This document shows positions 24,001 to 55,841 of a stretch of DNA of 64,000 nt, piece by piece. A program made the translations under genes and the position numbers. The stretch spans positions 22,880,501 through 22,944,500 of the forward strand of contig NC_057761.1 in NCBI RefSeq assembly GCF_010389155.1, given 5' to 3'. Under the pieces are notes generated by a model that saw only the letters and a list, made by a program, of their open reading frames with translations, was not told where the DNA came from and made no database searches. Position 1 is the stretch's first letter. Each line of letters begins with the position of its first letter. The DNA comes from Erigeron canadensis (taxonomy: Eukaryota; Streptophyta; Magnoliopsida; Asterales; Asteraceae).

Positions 24001-25137
24001 ACCTTTTCCTCATTCAAGAACACCACATCTTTTTCGTCATGAACTGCCATGTAGAGTGCGGCCTCCTCTTCTTGAACTAAGTTAGTCTCGTCTGTTGTGA
24101 CTTTCCGTGCGGGGCAATTTGATGAGAAGTGTCCCAACGCGTCACAACGAAAACACTTCAACTTGGATCGATCTTTCTTGGGTTTGCTACCGGTCTCCTT
24201 TTCTTTTTCCCGATATTTGCTTTTCCCACGTCCTTGATCTGGCTTTGAGTGTGTATTCCGAGCTTTGTTCCTTACTGTTTGTTTTTCTTTCTTCTTCCAT
24301 TCGCCATATGTCAGCAACAGTTGGTCTGACTTGGATGAGGATTCCCTGTCTTCTTGGTGATTGATTCTTTCTTCAAACGCTAGCATCCGTCCTACTACTT
24401 CGTCATACTTGACCGTGTTTAGATCTATCGATTGCTTGATGGATGCAACTATTTGTATATACTTTTTATCCATGCCGAGTAGAAACTTCTTTACCAAGCG
24501 TTGTTCATTAATTACCTCACCAAGGGTTGCAACCCGTGATGCAATACCGGATATCTTTCCTGCGAAATCTGATATTGAACTGGATTCCTTCATTCTTAGC
24601 CCTTCAAACTCTGACAATAACATTTGGAGTCTTGCCTCCTTAACCCGATCGGCTCCTTGACTTCGGGATTGAATTGTATCCCAAATCTCTTTAGCCGTCT
24701 CGCTGTTACCTACTTGTGATACGAGTTCTTTAGGTATGGCTTCAAACAGTAGGGTAATGGCAATCACGTCCTTGTGATCATCAATTTTTGTTCCGGGTTC
24801 AATGTTCTCCCATACTTTATGCATCTTGAAGATTGCCTTCATCTTCATCGACCAAACGGTATAGTTTGTTTTTGTAAGCATAGGACATTGAACGTTTGGG
24901 ATGGTAGTCTTGCTAGTGTCCGGAGGTGCTGATGTTGACATGTTTGTAGCTTCTTAGTTCTTACGATACTTTTGATTCGAACAGCAACTTAGAACTTTGA
25001 TGCTCTTTTTTCGCTCGACGAATGAAACAAAACAACTACAAAAACTACACCACCGTCCAACCTCCAACTTTCCAGCCGCAAGAATCAATGTCGAAAAACG
25101 AATTAATTGCAATGTGTAATCACTGTCCAATTCTAAC
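21002..25137 (-). mobile_element. Defective Ty1/copia retrotransposon 2
   Basis: One LTR is recognised at 21002-21270 (minus strand TGTTAGGTAATC...CCGCA), preceded by a polypurine tract (TTAGGGGGGTGAA). The main gag-pol frame is 22755-24941 (728 codons). It has a UBN2-type Gag, the zinc knuckle CFRCDALGHFSSNCP, protease WFLDNGASNHM, integrase zinc finger, and core DLCGP...RTDNGGEF. RT (YVDDLIVMG at 22034-22489) and RNase H (21275-21928) follow. Damage includes TAA at 22755, loss of the N-terminal RT region at about 22575, and stops near 22034 and 21386. No second LTR or clear primer-binding site was found upstream of gag, so the 5' end is probably truncated. Confidence 0.88.
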
Positions 25138-25510
25138 AATTAATAGTTGAATACTATTAATTGTAATGGAACGTAAAGTCACCGACCCACGAATTCGTAT
25201 GAACACAAATAGAATTAATTAATTCGACCATTTTGAATTTGAAGAAACCTTTTGTAAATCACTCTTCGATCGTCAGCTCCCAGCCTCCCACCTGCAACTC
25301 CAAAAAATAAAATTTGAAGAAACCTTTTGTAAATCACTCTCATATTCATATATGGGGAAAAGTTGCAGTAACTATCCTATGTAAAATAGGAGGATTATGT
25401 AAAATTCAGTGGGCTATATATGTTTATCAAATTCAAAGGTTTAATTTGTAACATTTTTTAAAGTAGTAGTACCTAAGCTTAGGTAAAGTCTGCAGTACGA
25501 ATCATTTTCC

Positions 25511-25512
<2 letters not shown>

Positions 25513-25546
<34 letters not shown>
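25513..25546. repeat. (TA)n microsatellite
   Basis: TA dinucleotides forming the left flank of the MITE at 25546-26110. Confidence 0.9.
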
Positions 25547-25547
<1 letters not shown>

Positions 25548-26102
25548 ATAGAGATCAAATAAGAAGGTACCTTAAGGAGATAATGGTGAGAAGGTTCGTT
25601 TTTGATTTTTTTAAACTTGTTTTTTAAACTTTTTTCCTTTTTTCCACTTTTTTCATTCTCTCTTCAATTAACTTATTCCATATAAAAATTTTAAAAAACT
25701 TTTAAAAAAATCTTTTTTTCAAAGGGCGTAGCCCGTAAGCTATAGGCGAAGCCTTTCGGCTTATGGCGGAGCCATAATAGCTAAGGGCGAAGCCCGTTAG
25801 GTAGATCACCCCATCACCGATCACGCCCTATGACCTATCACCCTCTATTACCTATCACTCCTACCAGCTACCCCTTATTAATATCCTTAAGGGCGAAGCC
25901 CGTACTGTACCCTTACTTGTATAACTCACTAACTCGGGTTAGAAATTTTTTATGTTTATTTATTTTTTAAAATTTTTTTATGGATTGAATTAATTAAAAA
26001 AAGAATTAGAAAAGTCAAAAAAAGAATAAAAGTAAAAAAAAATAAGCTAAAAAAAACGAACCTTCTCTCCCTTCTTTCCTTAAGAACCTTCTCTCTGGGT
26101 CT

Positions 26103-26110
<8 letters not shown>
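25546..26110. mobile_element. MITE nested in a TA microsatellite, with GGGCGAAGCCC palindromes
   Basis: Terminal inverted repeats of about 60 bp: the left arm is 25549-25602, and the right arm 26052-26108 reads as its approximate complement (shared GAGAAGGTTCGTTTTT). TA repeats lie on both sides, consistent with insertion into the tract. The middle (25725-25895) holds four short GC-rich palindromes (GGGCGTAGCCC, GGCGAAGCC, GGGCGAAGCCC twice). It has no coding capacity. Confidence 0.7.
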
Positions 26111-26157
<47 letters not shown>

Positions 26158-26175
26158 AAATATATATATATATAC
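26104..26175. repeat. (TA)n microsatellite
   Basis: Long TA tract with one interruption, right of the MITE. 26176-26343 is higher in GC (GGGGCGTTCC-type motifs) with no supported gene. Confidence 0.9.
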
Positions 26176-26360
26176 CAAACCCATCACTACCAAAACAGTG
26201 AAAATCTCGCAAACAACCAAAAGGCAGACGTGTTCGAAATCGGACAGGGCACGCGAATTAAGGGAGCGGAACACCCCCGGGGCCAAGGTGGGGCGTTCCA
26301 AAGGCATTCCGTGGCGTTCCGAACGAAACCCAAGGCATAGAACGGGCTACTCCTCATAGT

Positions 26361-27200
26361 TTTATATTTTGGTTACTTATAACTGGGTATTTCCGGCTTC
26401 GGTTATAAGTTAACCAATTGTTACTAATTCCAAAAGTTAAATGACAAAAGACCAAAAAAGAAAAAAAAAAAACAGTTACGAAATGAAGACTTCTCTTGGT
26501 AACACGAAGGTGTGTTCGTTCCAACTATGCTACTTTCAACCTTGTTATAGTAGACATTGAACACATACTGAATCTTTCTTGGTAAAACCTCTTTCTATTT
26601 GGTTCAACCTGGTTTTTTAGGGTCAATGATATTTGTAATGTATGTATAATATTTTTGTTTGTTTTGCGAATGAGTGATGCTCGGATGTTGATAAAAATCA
26701 AGAGCTAGTCGAGTTCCAAAATATATACACCTTCACAATATGTCAATAAAGTCTAGTACTAGAAATATGCATTATTCATATTCTTGGTGGTTTACTTGTT
26801 TCTTTCGTCAATTCTACTAATGTTTTATTTTCACTCTTAAGTTTGCCTTCTTGAGTACTTAACAGACATGCAAAGCGAAGATGTTAGTCGCTGACTCATT
26901 AATCAATAGATTGTCGCTAAGAACAAACATATCAAATGAAATATTTGCCCTTGTAGAAAAATATAAACATCTGCAGTCCATCTCATACAAATGAACTCCT
27001 AAAACCATCTGTGTTTTTGATATGATAACTGAGCTGCCATCTATGTAGATATCTGGTACGTGTATAATATTGACAAAAAATTAGTAGAGTTATTCCTCAA
27101 CTGCAGCCTTTGGGTGCAATTCTTTCAGGTACCGAACTATGTGTTTAGTATGCATACTCTGTTTGATCAAAATTGTTGAATAGTTTTTCTCATGATTGGC
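26361..27200. other. 3' flank of NRPC1
   Basis: AT-rich, no gene. It should contain the NRPC1 3' UTR and poly(A) site, since the stop codon is at 27201-27203 on the minus strand. Confidence 0.5.
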
Positions 27201-47259
<20,059 letters not shown>

Positions 47260-50200
47260 TGTTAATATTGGAAAATTAGGGAGTAACTAGGTAAGTTCAG
47301 TCGAGCAATATTGCGATTGTATGCAGTAATGGTTAGGTTCTGAATGATTGTTTGCAAATCTTGGCTGTTGCTGCCTGATCCTTGTGTTTGGGACCTGTTT
47401 CAAGATGTCATATTGTTACTGGTCATAATACCAAATTGCTAATTTCACTCGTTCAGCTGTAATAAATTTACACAGAAATGACATAGTTCAGCAAATACAA
47501 AAACATATTTACATCAGACTATGTGTTTGTAGTATTTGTATACCAAACTGTCTTTAATACTAATGCACATCCACTGACCGATCTACTGTTTCAAGCATTA
47601 TAGTTACGTATAAAGGTCGCCAAGTAACTTAAAACAAACTGCAGTCTCTAGTCTAGCACAATTTCTGCCCCTAAATGACAACTAAACCATTCTCGGGGTT
47701 GTGTACATCCTATTTTACCCTTCACAGTATAACCCGCTTCAGCTAAAAAGTTGAAGGTTGTGTTAGCTCGAACTGTACAAATAATCAGTAGGAGGATATA
47801 AAAAAGTAGAATAACAATGATAATAATTATTATTATTATTATAATAGTAATAAAAAAATTTAAAAATAATAATAATAATATGAATAACACGTAGTAATAA
47901 TAATAAGTGTGTGTTCTTAACAAAGTATCCATCAATACCCAGATGTCCTTGCAACTAATTTTGATACTAAATCAGCTAAAAATCCAAACTTTAAGTTACA
48001 TTTAGGGATTTTTTCCGTTACTTCTATTGACCTTAAGCAACCATCTTGACCTGCCTGTTTTGCCATTTCTAATCATAATTAAAGCTAACTATGGCCAATT
48101 GCTTTATGTTTTCGTTTATATACTGTTCTTTAACTTGCAGTTCTATAATTAGTACCTAGCAAAGTGTCTACAGAACGCACTGATCAAATTTAACTAATGG
48201 GTTCTTTACATTAACTGAAAGCTCACTTCATAATATTTCATGGTTGATCAGATATCAACATACATAGCAACTGGTTCTAAGCTATTATCTACAAAATTGT
48301 CGGTCATTTATTTGCTGTAAAGGCATATGTACATCATGAAAGGACAAACTGATTTGCATCAAGCATAAGACATTTCACACTAAAACTTTTTCCAAACTTT
48401 TAGCATAACTACCTAAGCAGGCCTCTGTGTCTCACGAATTTTATGTTCTATGATGAGTCTATCTAAGAGTGTCATATTTCGTATAAGTGAACCTATCAAA
48501 TAATATCCATGACTTAAAGCAACAACCTTACACAACCAAAATCAAATGCACACATTTAACAGAGTTCTTACTTTCAGTGAATCTATATACTGCAGGCAAT
48601 ATAGAGTACCTAAGTTGCCATTCGTATAATTATTACTACAAAAGATAGGCATCTTGCTTCCTTTAATAAGTTGCAAGCAGAAATAAATCAGTCTCCAAAA
48701 CTCCCCACATTTATGTAGCATTGGTGTTTCTTAAATCTTAATGACCAACAAGCAACTCACTTTCGGCCATTTGGGTTACTGCTATTAACCTATTAATGTC
48801 CGTCAAGTTGTCATTTTCTTAAATGGAAGCTTACAAATTGTGTAATTAAAAGCCATAGTTTTCTTGTATCGCCAATTGCAGAGGACGCCTAATTCCTTAA
48901 TATGTTATATCCTTCGAGTAACTAAAAATGAATGGACGTCTAGTGAAAGACGATAAACCTTTTCTACACACTTATCGTTTCTTCTTTCAATCATAATTCT
49001 AAAACTTGTATCCTTTTGTAAACAGCTTTTGCTTCTTCCTTCAATCACACAGACCCATTGAAATTTCACAGATAACGATGACATTTACAATTGACAAAAA
49101 TACATAAAGTAACAATCAAGTTGTAAAACTAAAATGTGTATATCTCACCTGAATTACGTTTAAAGAATTCAAAAGTTTAAATCTTTTGACAATAATAATA
49201 TTAAGGGTGTCGGAATTTAATAAACAACGCACGAATGTTTATGTTATGTTAATGAACTGAATGAATTTTCAAAACCCTGTTATTGATCGTATTCGGGTAT
49301 ATGTGACAACTATATAAGCTGACACGTCCATCGCCACGTTATTGATATAACCAGGATTTCAAAGTTCATTAATGAACACACCCGAGTAGTTTATCCCACA
49401 AAATAAACATTCGTGTATAATATATTAAATTCTGAGACCATAAACCCTAATAATAATAATATATATTCTTTTTGTACAAAAAGAAACACTCAATTTGTAT
49501 AAACAAGTTGCAAACTCTAACTACTTGATAATAATTCAAGAAACTTAATATATTGATATATTCAAACGGTTTTCAATGAATAAAACAATTTAATTTAAAT
49601 TTTTAATTAGTTCCAATTAACAGAATTGAAATTAGGGTTCTTCCATATAATCAGATAAAAAACGAAAACCGCAAAAATAAAAAGATAGATGATCAGTTTT
49701 TGACCTATTGTAGCTCCAGTGAACTCTGTTTTCTTGTGAGCAAACGGAGAAGACGAAGTGACGTATGTTCCAAAGAAAAAAATATACCTAAAATAGCAAA
49801 GACAGATTCGAACCGCCGACGTCAATCTCAATACCTAATGTCTTAACCACTCTTTATAAGGTCTGTTTTGTTTATTTTGTTCATAGATATTAAATTTATT
49901 CAAGCATTGACGAAAGGTTCAATTCGCTTCTTATATTTTTTTTTTCACTTTTGTACTAACAATATAATCATGCTGATACTATAGTTATAAGGCCGGTTTT
50001 TTTTTCACATTTGTTGTATAGTTTGTTTATCAGCAATGCGTAAAATTCAAAAGATTTCTGTAGTAATAACTTGACAGAAATTAGAATAAAAAAAGAGTGT
50101 TCACAGGGTTGAACACTCGAATAATCTTTTAAATCTTGAAAATTAAAAACATTATTGGGATCCATGATAATAAAAATTTTAAAAAATATATGAATAAAAA

Positions 50201-50915
50201 ATGGGAATTATTTTTACAAAAAGTATAAGTATTGTAATATTTACATAAAGAACGAAAAATTATTTATTTTTGTTTATTTGTATAAAGTTATGAATTTTAT
50301 TTTATTACATCAAATTTAGTATATAAATTTTAAAAAGTATATAAAAGTGTCCATGCAACAAAAGAATAACTATAACTAAATTATAAATTTGTTGGACAAT
50401 ATGGAATGCGAGAAACAACAAATTCTTTTGTGGGGTATCTCAAATGACACATTAAATTGTTGAAGACATTTAATGTTTGGGCTTCTTATGGATCAAGAAC
50501 CGGGCTTCGAAATTGAATTTGGTGTGGAATAATTGGAGAAAGTTCCCGTTTATGTAAATATACTAGTGTTCAAGCATGTCCAATAAACGGGTAGTATCAA
50601 AATATATCAATCAAAACTAAAAATTTGGAATTCAAGTATATTAAATAGATACTGGAAAAATTAAAATATCTAAAAGTAAAACATAACACGGTTCAACTAA
50701 GGCAAAACCTACATATAAAAATTGATTCCAGTTACCCTTTTTTTCCAACTTTAGTTAAATAAAAAATTTACAGTTTGTTATATTTAAACTTACTATAAAC
50801 ACAAACAACAATTTTAGACTAAACAATTTAAAGTTAAGCTCAACAAAAAGAGAAACAAAAAGTTCAATAAAAAGAGAAATAAAAAGTGTATAGTATATAA
50901 TTTGAAAAATACATA
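47260..50915. other. NRPC1 upstream region
   Basis: No protein gene is visible. It should hold the NRPC1 5' UTR and promoter (possibly a non-coding leader exon). An (AAT)n tract occupies about 47817-47885. A tRNA-like segment lies near 49800. The rest is AT-rich. Confidence 0.5.
49790..49865 (-). repeat. tRNA-like / SINE-head sequence
   Basis: The minus strand reads GAGTGGTTAAGAC, then about 35 bp later GGTTCGAATCT, spaced like pol III A and B boxes. I could not fold a convincing cloverleaf with matched acceptor stem, so it is more likely a SINE head or decayed tRNA than a working tRNA gene. Confidence 0.35.
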
Positions 50916-51189
50916 TCTATTCTCCTTTATAAAACATATTGAACATCTATTTTAGAAAATTAAGCACTTTTTTCAGCATTCCCATAATACCCCTTATACC
51001 CCTACTTAAACATAAAACCCTTATATATATCATCTTTCCCCATTCTTTTTAATTATTACACGCTCTCATCAACCTTCTTTCACTTTCCGCGACACCCTCT
51101 TTCTTTATCGTCTCCCTCGATCTCCACCACCGCTACCTTTTATAGTGTCATCGCCTTCTAGCCGCCGCAACGCGCGGGCACTGTGCTCG
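50916..51189 (+). mobile_element. Short non-autonomous Helitron 3
   Basis: Starts TCTATTCTCC after a host A, and ends with the hairpin CCGC-AACGC-GCGG (51164-51176) followed by CTCG (51186-51189) and T. The final CTCG deviates by one base from the CTAG of the other two copies. Only 274 bp, with no coding capacity. The hairpin is shared with the Helitrons ending at 6576 and 55322. Confidence 0.7.
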
Positions 51190-51439
51190 TTACACATCAA
51201 TTCATTAACAAAGACCATCTTAAACGTTTTGATTTTCTTCTAGCTGTTCCACTCCGAAATAGTCAACACATGCACAACACATAGTCGTAGATGATGGTTA
51301 ACATGTGTTGGCTTAAGATCTTCAAGATAAACTAATGTGGTATTTTAATTTGTTGTTGAAGAAAAAGTCATAATGAACATATAATTATCAACAAACTAAA
51401 TTAAAAGAGATAATAATAACAATAGCATAAGAATTCAAT

Positions 51440-51443
51440 GTTA

Positions 51444-51486
<43 letters not shown>
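51440..51486. repeat. (AAT)n microsatellite
   Basis: About 15 ATA triplets, just left of the solo LTR. Confidence 0.9.
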
Positions 51487-51487
<1 letters not shown>

Positions 51488-51499
51488 TTAAATGTAAAC

Positions 51500-52580
51500 T
51501 GATAGAAGTCGTTGAGCCGATCAAAAATATAAACTAAATACCACTAATTAGCTAGGGTAAGTCGAGTATCGTTTCCACTTAAACAAGTTACAAAAGTTAA
51601 CTAATCTAGACATAAACTTAAAATTTATTGATTGATTTGTTTTGATTAACAACTAAAATGGATTATAAATTTAACAAAATAATTCAATTAAATAAAGGAG
51701 ACCGATCTCATGCTTCAAATTATGTTTTCAAAAGTATAACCTAACCTATGTTCGTTGGAAATCACATAGACATGATTCGTTATAACGTTTGGATTGAATG
51801 AACTTAAGAACTAAAGTAATCGGTTGTGATGATTCATAATAACGAAAACCGAGGAATTGACACAACTAGATTTTCAATTCATTAAAATAGAATTACAAGT
51901 TCATAAAAGATTCTTCCAATAATAATTGATTAACAAGAATTTGAAATCAAAAGATAGATGGATTTCATTCAAAGTTATAAACAAGTAATCATTCATTCAA
52001 ATCCAAACAACATTAGATGCAAAACACAATTAAGAATTAAACATCTAATCCAACGTGAACATAAGAAAGATTGAATACAATTGTCTTACATAATTGTTCA
52101 CATGAGAATGATCAAAAGAGAATTAGCCTACAATCTCCATCATTGATTCTTCAATTAGGGCTTTAATCTCCATGGAATTGTGATTTGATGATGAAATTGG
52201 GGTGTTGTGTGTGTTGAAAAACTGCCCAGGTATGTGTAAAAATCAATTGGTAACTTCCCAAGTCGTGACTTGAATGGATATAAACTAAAAAATAATAAAA
52301 TCCCTAAAATTCGAAACTTTAGTGCAGATAGGGTCGTCCCACACTGTCTCCTGGGCGTCCTGCACTGTACCCCGGAAATGGCAGTTTTCCAGATTTGCTT
52401 CTTGACTTTTCTTGACTTGATTCTCAACTTTTCTTGACTTGTTTATAATCTATTTAACTTCAAATTGTCACCAAGGACCTGAAACACTTAAACAAACATA
52501 AAAACGTCCTAATCGTCTATTAACCTTCACCAAACATGTCTGTTTTTATCTCTTAAAGTATACAAATTAGGCGTTTATCA
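51500..52580. mobile_element. Solo LTR, 1081 bp
   Basis: Starts TGATAGAAGTCG and ends GGCGTTTATCA (TGATA/TATCA ends). A perfect 5-bp target duplication, TAAAC, lies at 51495-51499 and 52581-52585. There is no gag-pol inside. It carries a duplicated short segment (TTCTTGACTTTTCTTGACTTG) near its right third. Confidence 0.88.
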
Positions 52581-52585
52581 TAAAC

Positions 52586-53250
52586 AAACTATATATATAT
52601 ATATACATGTATATAACTATTTTGGTAATCGATCATAGGGTTTTTTTTTTGCCGTAGGTTTTTTTTTTTTTGTTGAGAATATATGAGGGTTTTTTCTAGG
52701 TTGTATATATATATAATAATAATATTTTTTGAGACTTTTAAGGATAAAAATATTTTTTTTATTAATAATAAGGTTAGCCATTTATTTAATTAATATTAAA
52801 AAATAGAAAATTAATAAGAAGCGAGGATTAAACTCAAAAAGGAGGACCTCTTTTAGTTATACTAGCTAATCAACCCGAGTTTAACCCGGACTTAGTAATA
52901 AAAGTTTTATAATATTAAGTTACGTTGATGTTTAAGAAACATGGATAGTTCCATAATCTCGGAATAATATACCTTGTATTTCGAATAAATATAATTATCT
53001 TATTGACGCAAAATTGGCAAAATAGTAGTTCAAGAAGAAAAAAAAAAGTAAATTAGATAATTACATACGAATTTACATGAGATTTAAGCTAGAAAAGAAA
53101 TAAATCATAAATCAATTAAAAAATATTTAAACTTTAAATAAGATAATGTCATAATTTAAGATATTAAAAAAAATAATTAATATAAAGAAGTTTAATAGTG
53201 ACTAGTAAGCATTGTATAAGAAATAATGATGTTAAAACAATTTTGTTTTA
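52586..53250. other. AT-rich spacer
   Basis: Poly(T), poly(A) and (TA)n runs; no gene recognised. Confidence 0.5.
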
Positions 53251-53651
53251 TCTATAATCCTTATTAAAGAATATAATCCCATGTTGAAAATGTCCTCAAT
53301 CCATCGATCACCCCCTTCTCTTCTCATATGTTCTCTCAAATTACCAAATTCACACATAAGGAATACACTCCCACCGGGGCGCACACTTCAACCCTACACC
53401 CCCACCGTCCATCGCCGGCGACGACATCAACCTTCTACACCACCACCGCGACCATCCATAACCACGATCGAAATCGGGATTTAGCATTGCATTTATATTT
53501 GTTTTCAGATTTAATTGGGGGTGTAATCAAATCGGTTTGGGTTTTTCTCGAAAGGTATATACATATATCATCACATTGTTATGTATGTATACATATATAT
53601 TGTATCTATTTATGTTGATGTTTTATTCAATTAATTTTGTTTTGATTTCAG

Positions 53652-54460
53652 TCTCGGTGCTAAACTTCCAGCATCTGCTTACAAATCTTGATTCACAATC
53701 CGTACGTATATCTTTTATACATTTAGTGTTTGTATATAACATTCGAGATATGTAATTGATTTGGATGTATTAGGTTAAAACAGAAGTTGAAAACAGAGTA
53801 AAGTAACAGATCACATATACTGGAATTGTTTATTTATATTTCTGTTAGAGAAGGCCAATGTTTAGAATGGAGATTGTGTGGTTAACTGGGTATCAATGCT
53901 TCTCTGTTGTTGTACATAAAAGATATGCTTGAGTGCTTTGGATAGTATCATTTGATATGCTCATCGATAAGAAAAAAATGTATTAACTTATTGAAGGTGT
54001 GAATTTAGTTTTGTGTGTCCATACTGACTTAATTGATGATGGAGAAGGTGGAGTTTTGGTTCAGTTATATTGTCATTAATGATGGGATTTTGTAATGACT
54101 TGTGGATGAGTTGATGGTTCTTAAATCGTTGATGTATTTGGCTCTTGCAGAAGTCTTATGTGGTGGAACCGTGGAAGAGAGTGATGAAGTCATGAAGATG
54201 TAGAAGAACCTCAAGTAGTAGAAGAGGAGGAGATAGTGGAATCCGACATTGAATTTGAAGGGGAAACTGTTGAGCCTGATAATGATCCTCCACAAAAGGT
54301 ATTTATTCCGGTCATCCATCTTTATAGTATGTGGGTAGTTGAAATTTTTTGTTTGTTCTTGTAGTGTCTTTTGGTATTTTTATTTCACTTTTCTGTAATT
54401 GTAGATGGGAGATTCATACAAGTTTCTGAAGAAAACCGTGATGCTGCTCAAGAAGGAAAG
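53652..54460 (+). pseudogene. Captured fragment of Hsp70-interacting protein HIP1/FAM10
   Basis: Three exon-like blocks match the N-terminal half of plant HIP1 (FAM10/TPR11, an Hsc70 co-chaperone). 53652-53701 gives SLGAKLPASAYKS. 54151-54298 gives KSYVVE, then EEIVESDIEFEGETVEPDND and PPQK. 54405-54460 gives MGDS, then EENRDAAQEGK. Splice-like AG and GT borders are kept and the order is collinear with the gene, so genomic DNA with introns was captured. There are frameshifts in blocks 2 and 3. The TPR region is absent, so it cannot make a working co-chaperone. Confidence 0.75.
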
Positions 54461-54612
54461 GTAATGGAAGCAATTTCTAATTGTTTGTATCCCTTATTCT
54501 TTTTTAGTAAATCGTTTGATTCAAGAGACAAGAGTGAAACTATCATACACATAAGTACAAAGGTATTTTAATTGATTCAAGAATCCATGTTTTGACTTTA
54601 AATGCTCTATAG

Positions 54613-54858
54613 GCTTCCCTACATAAACTTTTTGAGCAGTTGTGTGCACCCAAAGGTGTAAAACTTGCAAAGGTTAGACTTTGTGATTTTGTATAATTAT
54701 AGGTTATTGTACTTAAAAGATCTCTTTTTTGTCATTATCTTTTTACTGTCAAGTTCAAACAGGTACGCATCTGGGACTATTTTAATGATCGCAAGCAAGT
54801 GGCATTGGCGGAATCGAATCAAACATTGGAGGAGTCCAACCTGTAGATGGATCAATAT
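54613..54858 (+). pseudogene. Captured fragment, probably ubiquitin-specific protease (DUSP/UBL part)
   Basis: Two exon-like blocks, 54613-54672 (ASLHKLFEQLCAPKGVKLAK) and 54763-54858 (VRIWDYFNDRK, then TLEESNL-stop-MDQ). They resemble the UBL-like region of plant UBP5/8/9-type deubiquitinases, which carry IWDYFNxRK and TL-E/D-xxxLQMDQ. One CAG has become TAG. The catalytic domains are absent. The family call is from memory of the motif and is less certain than the HIP1 call. Confidence 0.5.
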
Positions 54859-55322
54859 GTGCGTAGTATTTGATGTACCCCAACTACTCTATGGATCAAG
54901 AGTGCTGATATATGACCTAGTGCTACTGCTGGGAATGCTATTGTCTAGGTGCATTGTGCCATTGTCCGTATCTTAAGTTTGAGTTCTGCAGTCTATGGGT
55001 GGTTGTTTTGTTATTTTGTTTTACCACTATCAGACAAAGACAAATGGGTGTCAAGATTTTGTTAGAAGGCTTGTTTTGCTGAAAACTTCTTTTTTTTAGA
55101 CTTGTCTTTTTGATGTTTTTAGCATCCGTTGTAGTCTTTATATCTATTTATCATTGTTGTAAAACTCACCGAGTAGAGCCGAGTACTCTTCGAATACTCA
55201 CCTCATACACCCGAGTACTCCTAACTCGCCTGTCGACCGACTTGAGAGCGATTAACGACTTCCGCAACCTTGCTATTTACTCTGTCAATGGTATCCACCG
55301 CAACGCGCGGGTACCATGCTAG

Positions 55323-55629
55323 TTTATATAAGAGATTATATAGATAGCCTTATTTTTCTTACAATGTAATATTTGTTTCCTAATTAATGAAATTTCCCTG
55401 TTAAAAAAAAATTGAATTATAAATTGATGAAATACTAAAAAAACGATAATTATTGTGCATGTGAATATGTGATTATTTGTAATTTTCTTTCCACGATTAT
55501 CAGTTGATATAGTCATTTAGGCTCCATTCTTTTTTTACTTCATATACTTAATAACTAAAATCCGTCATACACCGTCATAGCTCAAATCTTATATTACATA
55601 ATTATCATTTTACTATTATATTTTTCTAC
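55323..55629. other. Spacer between Helitron 2 and MITE
   Basis: AT-rich with no gene. It starts directly at the Helitron 3' end. Confidence 0.5.
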
Positions 55630-55832
55630 GGGAAATGATTAATCCTCCTAACAAATTAGCCTTAAAATCCTCCTAACAAATTAGCCTAAAAATCCTCCTA
55701 ACTATTGGATAATGACATGTCGAAAATCATGGTGTAAGATTAGGAAAGAGAATTAGTGGATACTACATATCACATTCTTAGAATATTAAGAGGATTTTTA
55801 GACTATTTTATTAGGAGAATTACCCATTTTCC
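55630..55832. mobile_element. MULE-type MITE, 203 bp
   Basis: Inverted ends of about 48 bp (GGGAAATGATTAATCCTCC and GGAGAATTACCCATTTTCC). A perfect 9-bp target duplication, TTTTTCTAC, lies at 55621-55629 and 55833-55841. The left arm contains a tandem pair of AATCCTCCTAACAAATTAGCC. Confidence 0.9.
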
Positions 55833-55841
55833 TTTTTCTAC

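Larger units (their letters stand above)
53251..55322 (+). mobile_element. Helitron 2 with captured host gene fragments
   Basis: The 5' end TCTATAATCC follows a host A at 53250. The 3' end is hairpin CCGC-AACGC-GCGG (55298-55310), then CTAG at 55319-55322 and host T. This fits Helitron insertion between A and T. Inside are exon-like pieces, in order and orientation, from two cellular genes: HIP1/FAM10 (53652-54460) and a probable ubiquitin-specific protease (54613-54858). No Rep/helicase is encoded, so it is non-autonomous. Part of the rest (54859-55290), including a GAGTACTC-rich stretch, is unassigned. Confidence 0.82.

Noticed and set aside
24107..24660. Plus-strand frames inside the Copia 2 gag region
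   Set aside because: They are antisense shadows of the 728-codon gag-pol frame.
49790..49865. A functional tRNA gene
   Set aside because: Pol III box-like motifs are present, but no convincing paired acceptor and anticodon stems were seen.
53652..54858. A working HIP1 or ubiquitin protease gene
   Set aside because: Only part of each gene is present, with frameshifts and a stop, all within Helitron ends.
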